Shown: positions 8,401 through 14,870, counted from the first letter of the stretch. The stretch: 64,000 nt of DNA from Thiothrix fructosivorans (GCF_017349355.1 NZ_JAFMPM010000006.1:1054001-1118000); one strand, 5' to 3'. Numbers and translations: made by a program. Notes: generated by a model from the sequence alone, not told the origin.

Positions 8401-8730
8401 TTACGCCCCCACCATGCCGATTAAAACAGCACGAAAGCCATTGATAGCTTGCTGGCGTTGGTCGATTGGTAGCGCGTCCACAAGGTGAAATGCCGTGATT
8501 GAATGACGGCAATACGCTGGTGCTTCGTGGTCTGCGAAAAGCGGTTCAAGGTCGCGGCTCACCAATCTAAGCAGCTTGATAGCACCATGCAGCGATTCGG
8601 TTTCCGGTTGCTCATTCAAGGCTAGGTATTGGTCGATAATGCACGCGATTGCCGCAATGTCGGCTTGTGCAGTTCCGGCAATGGAACGAATGTCGATATG
8701 CGCTTTAGGCGTTTTTGAGGTATGATTTTT
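8401..8730 (-). CDS. Hypothetical protein of the element
   Basis: A 109-residue helical protein starting at the ATG at 8730, behind an AGAAG ribosome site. The central part (ADIAAIACIIDQYLALNE, then AIKLLRLVSRDLEPLFADHE) resembles the short helical DUF proteins common in phage early regions. The assignment goes no further. The upstream in-frame extension to 8790 lacks support. Confidence 0.55.
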   Translation of the reverse strand, partial: KNHTSKTPKAHIDIRSIAGTAQADIAAIACIIDQYLALNEQPETESLHGAIKLLRLVSRDLEPLFADHEAPAYCRHSITAFHLVDALPIDQRQQAINGFRAVLIGMVGA

Positions 8731-8840
8731 CATACTGGTTACTTCTCTATAATGGTTGTCAGTAGTTGGCTGTTTTGGTGCTGGTAACACCTTGCAGCCC
8801 TTGAGCGCCTCACCCTTCGCAGAGTGGGGCGTTTTCGTTT

Positions 8841-9035
8841 TTAGTCGGCTTGCGTCTCAATCAAGCATTTGCATTTAGTGCCGACTTTGCCTAGGAACTC
8901 GTAATGGTTGTGCAGATACCAAATGCCGCTTTTCAGGTAAGAACATGATTCACTTGGATAGAGCGCTTGACCCATGCCGCCCGTCTTGGCTTCAACAGCC
9001 GCCGTGTAAATCCCTACTGCTTGTTCAAATTCCAT
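8841..9035 (-). CDS. Hypothetical small protein of the element
   Basis: A 64-residue protein with a good ribosome site (AAAGGAATCC) before the ATG at 9035. It carries three cysteines (ESCSYL, then KCKCLIE) and several aromatic residues but no recognised motif. It lies in the leftward operon that starts with the Arc-like gene at 9414. Confidence 0.5.
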   Translation of the reverse strand: MEFEQAVGIYTAAVEAKTGGMGQALYPSESCSYLKSGIWYLHNHYEFLGKVGTKCKCLIETQAD

Positions 9036-9076
9036 GATTGGATTCCTTTCGTTTAAAAATTAGTTAGTTGTAACGT

Positions 9077-9244
9077 TTATGCAGCATTACGCCGCGCTTT
9101 AATCCAGCCTTCCACCTCCGTTTCAGCCCAACGGCTTGCCTTACCAAACTTGTGGGGTGCAGGAAACCCGCTTGTTTTGATCAATTCATAAATGGTCGTT
9201 TTCGATAGATTCAGCATGGCGCGTAGCTGGTGCATGGTTAGCAT
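9077..9244 (-). CDS. AlpA-like helix-turn-helix regulator (second copy)
   Basis: A 55-residue protein: LTMHQLRAMLNLSKTTIYEL is the helix-turn-helix, followed by GFPAPHKFGKASRWAETEVEGWI, the wing and final helix of AlpA/Xis-like proteins. The ATG at 9244 overlaps the stop of the Arc-like gene upstream, so the two are co-translated. It differs clearly from the AlpA protein at 4959-5153, so the element has two such regulators. Confidence 0.72.
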   Translation of the reverse strand: MLTMHQLRAMLNLSKTTIYELIKTSGFPAPHKFGKASRWAETEVEGWIKARRNAA

Positions 9245-9414
9245 GGGTTTGTTGCCTCCGTTTGTTGCTGTTGCGCCGCATCTTTTGCCTGTCTCACGAT
9301 GCGGGTTAGTTCCGCGTTCATTGATCGGTCGCCAGTTTTTGCGCATTCTTTCACCCACTGGGATAGGTCGTGGTCAAGTCGTAGCGGGTAAGATTTCGGC
9401 TGTTTTTCTTTCAT
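9238..9414 (-). CDS. Arc-like ribbon-helix-helix repressor, left arm of a divergent switch
   Basis: A 58-residue protein read from the ATG at 9414. The ribbon strand SYPLRLDHDL is followed by the helices SQWVKECAKTGDRSMNAELTRIV, the Arc/Mnt fold. The partner at 9528 has the equivalent SYPLRLETETR strand and a SLNAQIVLML helix, so the two are paralogues facing away from each other across a 113-bp operator region. The stop overlaps the AlpA-like start. The arrangement suggests a genetic switch. Confidence 0.7.
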   Translation of the reverse strand: MKEKQPKSYPLRLDHDLSQWVKECAKTGDRSMNAELTRIVRQAKDAAQQQQTEATNPC

Positions 9415-9527
9415 TGGCTGTTCTCCTTTTTAAATCTCAATAAATTAAATAGAATCTTATACTGAGAATCTCATAGATTCAACTAAATTCATTGAATCGA
9501 ATAGAATCTTTCTGTGAGAATGACGGC
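9415..9527. promoter_or_regulatory. Divergent promoter/operator between two Arc-like genes
   Basis: A very A+T-rich 113 bp with repeated ATAGAATCTT (around 9449 and 9499) and GAATCT/AGATTC half-sites in both orientations, including GAATC-TCATA-GATTC. Ribbon-helix-helix dimers bind such short paired half-sites. It is the probable control region for both transcription units. Confidence 0.5.
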
Positions 9528-9863
9528 ATGAAGCAAGAACCAAGACAACCAGCCTCTTACCCGTTGCGCCTTGAAACAGAAACACGCGCAAAACTTGAAG
9601 CCTTAGCCAAGGCTAACGGTAGGTCACTGAATGCTCAGATAGTGCTTATGCTTGACGGGTTATTGCAATCTGATAGCGAGCAAACCACGCCTGATGGTCT
9701 GGTGGCTGAACGCATCAAGGAATATGTGCGGCAGGAAATGGCGGAACAACAGGCGAAACTTGAATCTATGGCTGAATCCATCAAGTGCGAATTTGCAGAA
9801 CTGTCCGCCCTGCACAATAGGGTTGCGCGTGATCTGGAAGAGCTAAACAAAAGCAGCAAGTAA
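9528..9863 (+). CDS. Arc-like ribbon-helix-helix regulator, right arm of the switch
   Basis: A 111-residue protein starting at the ATG at 9528. Residues 1-45 are an Arc-type domain (SYPLRLETETRAKLEALA, then GRSLNAQIVLML). The rest is a charged helical stretch (EYVRQEMAEQQAKLESMAE) likely to form a coiled coil for oligomerisation. It is one of only two rightward genes in the element and faces the smaller Arc-like gene. A repressor or immunity role is inferred from this layout, as in the P22 Arc/Mnt region. Confidence 0.7.
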   Translation: MKQEPRQPASYPLRLETETRAKLEALAKANGRSLNAQIVLMLDGLLQSDSEQTTPDGLVAERIKEYVRQEMAEQQAKLESMAESIKCEFAELSALHNRVARDLEELNKSSK

Positions 9864-10108
9864 CCGCCCCACTTTATCCGGTTTTCCATACAGCCACGTA
9901 CAGCCGCAACCAGTGGCGTACAGCAATCATGATTATCCACCATTAGTATATTAATCTCTGCAAAGCACTGGTTTTAAAGCGGTTTACCGTAAGCACCGGA
10001 TAACCTTATCCGGTTTGTTATCCGGTTTGGTGGAAAAAAGCCGAACGTAGGCGATTCTTCCAGACTTGCGCGGGTGATTGCCCCAAAGATTCGCCCACGA
10101 TTCCACCA
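9864..10108. repeat. TTATCCGGTTT iteron-like repeats with a DnaA-box-like site
   Basis: TTATCCGGTTT occurs at 9874-9884, 10006-10016 and 10018-10028, the last two 12 bp apart, with the inverted core CCGGATAA at 9996-10003. TTATCCACC at 9933-9941 is one base from the DnaA consensus. CGTACAG occurs twice near 9897 and 9917. No gene is seen here. The region could be an origin or a partition site. Confidence 0.45.
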
Positions 10109-10486
10109 ATGGTGGAAACGCCTTTCAAATCAAGACCATCCATATCTGGATTGGTGGGTGGCGGGAATGAGCCGCTTAAGTTCGTGCTATCCCTGAATCT
10201 TGCCCGTCGTCATCTCGATACGGTTGATGTTTGCAAGGTGGTCGATTCGGTTGCGGATATTTTTGAACGGCAGGCGAAGGAGAGGCAGGCGAAAGCACTT
10301 TTGCAGGGAAATATCACGCGGCATGTTGAATCCCCGATTAAGGCACTAGTGCCTGAATCGGCAGAGCAAGAAGCCGAACCAGCGCAAGCCAAGCCAACCC
10401 CAAAGAAACCAGAACCCCAAGCCCGTGATTTAGCGGTAGCAGCCGTAGGCAATCAGGTAAGCGCCCATCCATCACTGGTGGTTTGA
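10109..10486 (+). CDS. Putative ParB-N-like fragment or small DNA-binding protein
   Basis: 125 residues. FVLSLNLARRHLDTVDVCKVVDSVADI resembles the segment of ParB-related phage proteins that usually reads FVISLNLHRRHL. The following region is charged and then proline-rich (AEPAQAKPTPKKPEPQ). The ParB catalytic or CTP-binding motifs are missing, so it is either a trimmed partition protein or a decayed fragment. It lies just after iteron-like repeats, which fits a partition role. Confidence 0.4.
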   Translation: MVETPFKSRPSISGLVGGGNEPLKFVLSLNLARRHLDTVDVCKVVDSVADIFERQAKERQAKALLQGNITRHVESPIKALVPESAEQEAEPAQAKPTPKKPEPQARDLAVAAVGNQVSAHPSLVV

Positions 10487-10649
10487 AGTTCATCAGTGGC
10501 GTACTTGTTCACGATGCCCGAAAATGACACCGTAGACATTGGGTGTCCGAAAAATGCAGCCAATCCGACAAGTACGATGAATTCGTAGTGGTGTACTTGT
10601 TCACCCTCAGATTGAGGATGGAAACGTTGAAGCCCCCCAGTGAGGTACT

Positions 10650-10757
10650 TCATGCCATATCGGTTTCGAGTCGCAGCTCAACAAGCGCCAGTAGCGAGGC
10701 TAACTCTTCGGTGGTGGCGGTTTCCAGCCATTCGAGAATTGTTTTCAGGTCGGTCAT
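10650..10757 (-). CDS. Very small acidic helical protein of the element
   Basis: A 35-residue frame whose ATG at 10757 overlaps the end of the preceding gene. It begins MTDLKTILEWLETATTEELA and is strongly helical and acidic. No family was recognised. Support is limited to the tight coupling in a chain of overlapping leftward genes. Confidence 0.4.
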   Translation of the reverse strand: MTDLKTILEWLETATTEELASLLALVELRLETDMA

Positions 10758-10993
10758 GGTAAATCCTCATATTTTGGGCAATAGTCGGCAATCCGCTTTT
10801 TGTTGCGCCCGACCAATTCCGCCACGGTTGGAACTTGCAGGCGTTTGCCGCCGTGCTGGGTGAGTAGGTGAGCAACTGCATCATCGGCAACAGTCGCCCC
10901 GTGCAAGCCGTGTAAATTCCACCAAAGCGAGTGCAGGAAACCACGGGATTGAACCGCCTCAGAGATTGCCACGGTCAAAAGCACCGGATTCAC
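10754..10993 (-). CDS. Hypothetical protein of the element
   Basis: 79 residues starting with GTG at 10993, in a GTGA overlap with the preceding stop. It contains a Trp/His-rich stretch (GFLHSLWWNLHGLHGA) and a helical end with KKRIADY. No family was recognised. Confidence 0.45.
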   Translation of the reverse strand: MNPVLLTVAISEAVQSRGFLHSLWWNLHGLHGATVADDAVAHLLTQHGGKRLQVPTVAELVGRNKKRIADYCPKYEDLP

Positions 10994-11097
10994 TTACCAC
11001 CGTCCAGCAATCGCCCGATGTAATGCTGGATGACCAATAGCAGCACGTCGGCTTGTGATGCCGCCACGATTAGCCCGATACAGATTAAGTTATCCAT
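10990..11097 (-). CDS. 35-residue hydrophobic protein of the element
   Basis: A short frame from the ATG at 11097 that overlaps both neighbours. It has one hydrophobic helix (LICIGLIVAASQADVLLLVI) and a GGK end. It is probably a tiny membrane protein. Its reality is supported only by the overlap pattern. Confidence 0.4.
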   Translation of the reverse strand: MDNLICIGLIVAASQADVLLLVIQHYIGRLLDGGK

Positions 11098-11341
11098 GAA
11101 TCGCCCCCTCGCTACCAGCACGAAGCGCCGCAACGTAATCAAGCATGGTTTCCTGCTGATTTTCACCGTATCGCTTGCGGCGGTAGTCGATAATTGCCGC
11201 TTGCCATAATCGCGCCTCTAATGCCCATAGTTCGCGCTGAATCATTGCGGCTGTATCTTTTGCCCATCGGTCACTAGGGGGCGCTACAGGCTCAACAGGC
11301 TTGAAATTCGCGCATTGGCTGCACTGTGATTGCTGCATCAT
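11090..11341 (-). CDS. Hypothetical protein with N-terminal Cys pair
   Basis: 83 residues beginning MMQQSQCSQCANFKP, a CxxC pair that may bind zinc, followed by a basic helical region (YRRKRYGENQQETMLDYVAAL). The ATG overlaps the stop of the gene before. Short CxxC proteins of this kind are common in phage early operons. The function is unknown. Confidence 0.5.
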   Translation of the reverse strand: MMQQSQCSQCANFKPVEPVAPPSDRWAKDTAAMIQRELWALEARLWQAAIIDYRRKRYGENQQETMLDYVAALRAGSEGAIHG

Positions 11342-11556
11342 TTGCCTAACCCCAACTGGGCACGAACCGCCGATTTAAGCACCTGCAAGCCTTTTGCCTG
11401 CGCTAGCGTGTTTGCGAACCCGTCAATTTCAAGCGGGGAAACTCCGTACTGATTCGCCAGTGATTCGCGCTCTAAGCGGGTCATTTGCACCTCACCTGTT
11501 GCGCTGGCGTGTTTGTCTAGCGCGGATTCTAGCGCCTGTAAATCTTCTAATTTCAT
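11338..11556 (-). CDS. Hypothetical protein of the element
   Basis: 72 residues from the ATG at 11556, which overlaps the stop of the Mor-like gene. It is helical (MKLEDLQALESALDKHA, then LERESLANQYGVSPLEIDGF) with a possible helix-turn-helix in the second stretch. No family was recognised. Confidence 0.45.
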   Translation of the reverse strand: MKLEDLQALESALDKHASATGEVQMTRLERESLANQYGVSPLEIDGFANTLAQAKGLQVLKSAVRAQLGLGK

Positions 11557-12032
11557 GGGTTTTCTGCCTGTGCGTGTTCGAGTTCTTTGGGTAAAAGGAT
11601 TTTCAGCTTTCGCAATATTTCGCGCTGCTGGAAACATTGGCGTTTCAAGTCGGCAAGTTGTCGCTTTTTATCCGCAATTCGCCCACCGATGTCGGTAAGT
11701 TCCCGAAGGTCAGCAATCTGGCGCTGATAAACCCGACTTGGTGTGAGAGCCGCCCCTTTGCCGAATGCTTGTGACCTGTCGCGGCTTTGCATCAAGGCTG
11801 GCTTAGTTAAAAACGTCTTGATTCGCGGTATGTACATTTGCAGACCGCCCAAACCCTTAATAACCGCCAATTTGCAGGATTCCGCTGGTGAATATCCGCG
11901 CTCCAAGAAATTCCTCAGCTCACGGTCAATCAAGCCCAGCGACTCAGCCCACGCCGTTTTGTCGGTGAAATTGTCCAGAATTTCCAAAACGCGGTCGCAT
12001 TGGGAATCTGTAAGGTCAATGTCATTCGTCAC
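11553..12032 (-). CDS. Mor-like putative transcription regulator
   Basis: 159 residues. The segment AVIKGLGGLQMYIPRIKTFL matches the GG-x-x-x-YIP turn that links the dimerisation and DNA-binding parts of Mu Mor/C-type activators. The C-terminal third is a charged coiled-coil-like helix (QIADLRELTDIGGRIADKKR) unlike Mor, so the identity is tentative. It is the first gene of a leftward chain of six coupled genes. Confidence 0.45.
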   Translation of the reverse strand: MTNDIDLTDSQCDRVLEILDNFTDKTAWAESLGLIDRELRNFLERGYSPAESCKLAVIKGLGGLQMYIPRIKTFLTKPALMQSRDRSQAFGKGAALTPSRVYQRQIADLRELTDIGGRIADKKRQLADLKRQCFQQREILRKLKILLPKELEHAQAENP

Positions 12033-12125
12033 GCCAGCACCTCGATTAAATATTGTGATGCGCTCATTTTGGCGGATTTGGGTCGTTTCTTAATAACGAG
12101 CTGTGAGCGGGGCGATATGGTCAAA

Positions 12126-12221
12126 AAGGGGGTTTTGTCAGTTTTGGCAGTGCTACGGCGGCACACATTCCAGAAAAAAAACCCATCGAAGGGGGTTTTG
12201 TCAGTTTTGGCAGTGCTACGG
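12126..12221. repeat. Two exact 33-bp direct repeats
   Basis: Positions 12126-12158 and 12189-12221 are identical over 33 bp (core GTTTTGTCAGTTTTGGCAG), with starts 63 bp apart. They lie in the gap between the Mor-like gene and the resolvase terminator and give an apparent repeated peptide in one minus frame. A regulatory or recombination role is possible. No gene is supported at 12033-12264. Confidence 0.7.
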
Positions 12222-12264
12222 TGAGGCGCTTTCTTGTTTTTTTCTTTCTGTGAATGGCAGACAC

Positions 12265-12290
12265 AAAAAAGCCGCATCAGGTACGGCTCT
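12265..12290 (-). terminator. Rho-independent terminator of the resolvase gene
   Basis: On the minus strand an AGCCG/CGGCT hairpin is followed by a run of T residues (the A-run at 12265-12270 on the plus strand), 25 bp after the resolvase stop. A nearly identical copy is at 13296-13321. Confidence 0.65.
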
Positions 12291-12314
12291 CAATTCGTGA
12301 TGCTAGCGCGTGAT

Positions 12315-12887
12315 CTATGCCGATTCTTTCGCGCCTACCAGCCTGTAAACGCTGTTGCGTGCAATCTGGTACTTATCGGCAATGGCTTGCATGGAAAGGA
12401 TGCCAGCTTTAACGTCTGCTCTCAGTGCATCAAGCTGTTCATCGGTCAATTTCGCCTTTCTGCCAAACTGCACGCCTTTAAGTTTTGCCGCCCGTCTGCC
12501 TTCGTCACATCGAGAATTGATAAGGTCGCGTTCAAACTCTGCCAGACTGCCCAAAATGTTGAACAGTAATTTGCCCGTGGGTGTGGTGGTGTCAATGTTT
12601 TGGTCGAGCACAATAAAGCCCACGCCGTTTTTCTGTAGCTTGCTGGTGATGCTTGTCAGGTCATTCATGGAACGCGCCAGACGGTCGAGCTTTGTTACTA
12701 CAAGCGTCCAGCCCTCACCACCCAATTCTAAGAAGTCTAGCGCCTTCTGAAGCTCTGCCCGATCATCTGCGGATTTGCCTGATTGTTTCTCAAAGAATAT
12801 TTTTTTGCATCCAGCAGCTTGCAGCTTGTCCAGTTGGGTTTGGTAGTCTTGCCCCGTGCTTGAAACCCGTGCGTAACCGATTTTCAT
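12315..12887 (-). CDS. Serine recombinase (resolvase/invertase family)
   Basis: A 190-residue protein starting at the ATG at 12887. It shows the catalytic serine context IGYARVSSTGQD (Ser near residue 10), then LVVTKLDRLARS and FNILGSLAEFERDLI of the catalytic domain. A helix-turn-helix ends it (SMQAIADKYQIARNSVYRLV). The length is normal for Tn3-type or Pin-type enzymes. Its upstream gap carries inverted TACTAAA motifs that could be its target site. It may resolve multimers of a replicating form of the element. Confidence 0.92.
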   Translation of the reverse strand: MKIGYARVSSTGQDYQTQLDKLQAAGCKKIFFEKQSGKSADDRAELQKALDFLELGGEGWTLVVTKLDRLARSMNDLTSITSKLQKNGVGFIVLDQNIDTTTPTGKLLFNILGSLAEFERDLINSRCDEGRRAAKLKGVQFGRKAKLTDEQLDALRADVKAGILSMQAIADKYQIARNSVYRLVGAKESA

Positions 12888-13105
12888 GATGTCATCCCCT
12901 GTTTGTGTCATGCCGTTGCATGTTGTGTAAAAACTGTAACTTAACTTGCAACTATTGTACTAAATGTCCTAGATGTTGTCTAACTGTATTTTGTTACAAC
13001 TTTTAGTACAGTCATGACACGGCTTGAACCCGCATTCTACGCACTGATACAAACTTTCTTGATGTGTACTAAATATTGTAAGTTTTAGTACAGCCTGATT
13101 TGCTT
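12888..13105. repeat. Inverted TACTAAA repeats upstream of the resolvase (res-like)
   Basis: GTACTAAA or its complement TTTAGTAC appears near 12957, 13003, 13066 and 13086. The last two form a close inverted pair, GTACTAAA and TTTTAGTAC, around an A+T-rich core. Spaced paired sites just upstream of a resolvase gene are the usual layout of res sites. No gene is seen here. Confidence 0.45.
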
Positions 13106-13256
13106 GTGATGAACTCACCATCTGATGTGATGCAATGCGCCGTTATTCCCCCGCGCTGTGATGCTTGTTACGGACTTGTGACGGACTTGTGATGAAGGCA
13201 TTTTTTCAAGTGCTTGATTTTATTAAGGGTGTGATGAATGTGATGAATGTGATGAA
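13106..13256. repeat. Second cluster of GTGATGAA octamers
   Basis: Exact copies lie at 13106-13113, 13189-13196, 13231-13238, 13240-13247 and 13249-13256, the last three in tandem with a 9-bp period. Variants GTGATGCA (13127) and GTGATGC (13158) and two GTGACGG also occur. This is the same octamer and orientation as in the helicase 3' end. The stretch has no supported gene. Confidence 0.6.
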
Positions 13257-13295
13257 CTTTGAACGTGTGCAGAATTCAGGGAATGTGACGGACAC

Positions 13296-13321
13296 AAAAA
13301 AGCCGCATCAGGCGCGGCTCT
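13296..13321 (-). terminator. Terminator-like hairpin, near copy of the resolvase terminator
   Basis: An AGCCGC-7-GCGGCT stem with the T-run on the minus strand. About 29 of 31 positions match the copy after the resolvase. No intact minus-strand gene ends just to its right, so it may be a duplicated piece of the element or may block transcription entering from the flank. Confidence 0.5.
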
Positions 13322-13452
13322 TGGTGGGAAGTTATTTGTAAAACTAACAGGTAAGCGATTGTTTTTCATAGCGTCATAATGGTAACTATTGGTGTGCTTT
13401 TCCTTGCCTTATATGTGGTTTAAGTTATTGTTTTTAGTTGGAAAAAGTCAAT

Positions 13453-13557
13453 TTATCCGACTATGTTCCACGAGCAACCGTTGGTGACTTGCAGGATCAG
13501 CGATTCTGCTTCACTGGGCGGGCGGAATACGGGTTCGATGTAGGTGATGGTTTGCAT
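13453..13557 (-). pseudogene. Radical-SAM protein gene, 5' fragment at element border
   Basis: The ATG at 13557 opens a frame containing EPVFRPPSEAESLILQ and then VTNGCSWN, the characteristic start of a radical-SAM family whose next residues should complete the CxxxCxxC iron-sulfur motif. After 31 codons the match stops (IVG-stop), after only the first of the three cluster cysteines. The cut coincides with the end of the element's repeats. The most economical reading is that integration split this chromosomal gene, with the larger 3' part left of the window. Confidence 0.72.
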
Positions 13558-14045
13558 GGGGGGATATTACTGCTGATCGCCGGATATGGGAAATTCAAGT
13601 TTCATCAAGCAGAATTATGATTTACACTCGGTCAAATGATGCTCAGAGTAAACTTCATGCAACTTTTAGTGTGTAACGCTAGGGCGGTAGCGTCGGTTTT
13701 AGATGGGCGCTGGGTTTCCTGTCGTGTTTTACGGCAACTTACGTGGGCAATCCCTACGAATAGGATGGGCTGCGTGTGTTAACCGATTGAGTATTAAAGA
13801 GATTGGCTTTTCCCTTGATGATAAAATGCAGTGGTTACGTTCATTTACAACAATTGGTGGTTTCCCAACCTTCACCGTGCGCTAATGCGTGACAGACAAC
13901 TCCAACTTGAACAACCGAAAATAGAACGCTCGTCCTTTGCTGACAACAAAAGTGCTCCTGTTCATTTGCCCAGATTGGTGCCAACCCAAAAAAATCGTGC
14001 GCTGATGCGTGACACAAAATGCCAAATTTATGATCTGTTTTGACC
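13558..14045. other. Intergenic stretch without supported genes
   Basis: About 490 bp between the radical-SAM fragment and a small membrane protein gene. Short frames on both strands show no family signature. An 18-bp near-repeat (GCGCTRATGCGTGACA core) occurs at 13877-13894 and 13997-14014. The promoter of the broken radical-SAM gene should lie in its left part. Confidence 0.4.
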
Positions 14046-14049
14046 ATGC

Positions 14050-14571
14050 TTGAACCAAAGATTACGTTACAATTTAGTAACCAATAAAAACTTGAATTTA
14101 ATATTAAAAAAAATTGTCTTACTAGTGCTAATATTGTTTCCCGTATTGGCTTATGCAAATACAGGTATTCCAATTTTGCTTTATATGTCAGCATGGCAGG
14201 TCTTTTTGTTAATACCAATCATTGTAATTGAGGCCATCGTTTTACACAAAGGGACTGAGATAAGATTTCTTCACTCTTTATTGGCGGCATTTATTGCAAA
14301 TATAGCATCGACAATATTTGGCTTTTTGGTGTCATTTCCCACATACTTCATCCCTATCATGTTTCCATGGGGATATGGCACAGTCATTCTATTAATAATT
14401 CTAATGTATCCTTTTTATCTGTTATCTATCTGGTCTGAGTATCAAGTCCTAAAATTGAAATTGCGTCAAGATACTTTGCGCAATGCAGTTGTTACTGCAA
14501 ATAGGGCAAGTTATTTACTTTTGGTTACTTTCTTGTTGACTATTCTGGCTAAAAGCTATTTTATGCGATAA
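14050..14571 (+). CDS. Small multi-spanning membrane protein, A+T-rich
   Basis: Up to 173 residues with about four hydrophobic segments (ILLYMSAWQVFLLIPIIVI, a central IASTIFGFLVSF, a VILLIILMYPFYLL pair and a final LLLVTFLLTILA). The listed start is TTG at 14050; TTG at 14092 would give a signal-peptide-like beginning (LKKIVLLVLILFPVLAYA) and may be the true one. It is clearly more A+T-rich than its neighbours, which suggests transfer. A 30-odd-bp sequence just before it recurs imperfectly after it (14605). The function is unknown. Confidence 0.6.
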   Translation: MNQRLRYNLVTNKNLNLILKKIVLLVLILFPVLAYANTGIPILLYMSAWQVFLLIPIIVIEAIVLHKGTEIRFLHSLLAAFIANIASTIFGFLVSFPTYFIPIMFPWGYGTVILLIILMYPFYLLSIWSEYQVLKLKLRQDTLRNAVVTANRASYLLLVTFLLTILAKSYFMR

Positions 14572-14604
14572 AACCAACTCTAAATTTACAATTTATTTTA
14601 GCTG

Positions 14605-14870
14605 TGCCTGAACCAAAGATTACACCACAATTCAGCAAGTGATATTAATGCGCCAACAAGGGTGTCGACGACGGACGCGGTGACAGCCCGCGACTCCGCC
14701 CATTTTACTCCACGCCGCGCCCGTCAGATTTGACGTTGGCTTTTCAAATCAACGATAAGCATCACCAGATTTGAAGAGACTGTAAACTGACGGATGCCAT
14801 CGGCGGCGGCATCTGCGCTCACACGTTGGGCGGCGATACGTGCATATCAACAACCAAGCAAGAGATAAAC
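14605..14870. repeat. Repeat-flanked gap with attC-like inverted sequences
   Basis: 14605-14640 is a diverged copy of 14046-14082 (shared core GAACCAAAGATTAC). Further on, GCCAAC at about 14653 pairs with GTTGGC at about 14743, and a GATGCC/GGCATC hairpin precedes ACACGTTGGGC (14821). GTTGGGC fits the integron core-site consensus GTTRRRY. The same ACACGTTGGGC leader precedes the second SnoaL gene at 16514. No gene is seen. Cassette recombination sites are possible but unproven. Confidence 0.35.

Larger units (their letters stand above)
1..13462. mobile_element. Integrated P4-like/satellite-like element, right-hand part
   Basis: The block holds integrase and excisionase genes at the left, a D5/P4-type helicase with a separate primase gene, AlpA, Arc and Mor-like regulators, many small overlapping genes of unknown function, and a serine resolvase at the right. 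Nearly all genes read leftwards and many are joined by ATGA or GTGA overlaps, as in phage modules. The left end lies outside the window. The right end is placed near 13462 because a radical-SAM reading frame coming from the right is cut there. No capsid, portal, terminase or conjugation gene was recognised, so a phage satellite or a plasmid-like integrative element fits better than a full prophage. Confidence 0.7.

Noticed and set aside
12029-12277. Minus-strand frame with a repeated STAKTDKTPF peptide
   Set aside because: The repeat is an exact 33-bp DNA duplication, and the frame overlaps the resolvase terminator. It has no ribosome site or family match, so non-coding repeats explain it better.
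1112-13256. CRISPR array from the repeated octamers
   Set aside because: The repeats are only 8 bp with irregular or 1-bp spacing and no unique spacers.
13438-13620. Plus-strand 60-codon frame at the element border
   Set aside because: It lies antisense to the radical-SAM fragment, whose peptide has a clear family signature.
13400-13700. tRNA gene as integration target
   Set aside because: No cloverleaf or T-loop sequence (GGTTCGAATCC type) was found. The border falls in a radical-SAM frame instead.
13841-14218. Minus-strand 125-codon frame
   Set aside because: It runs across the intergenic gap and antisense to the membrane protein gene at 14050. It has no motif.
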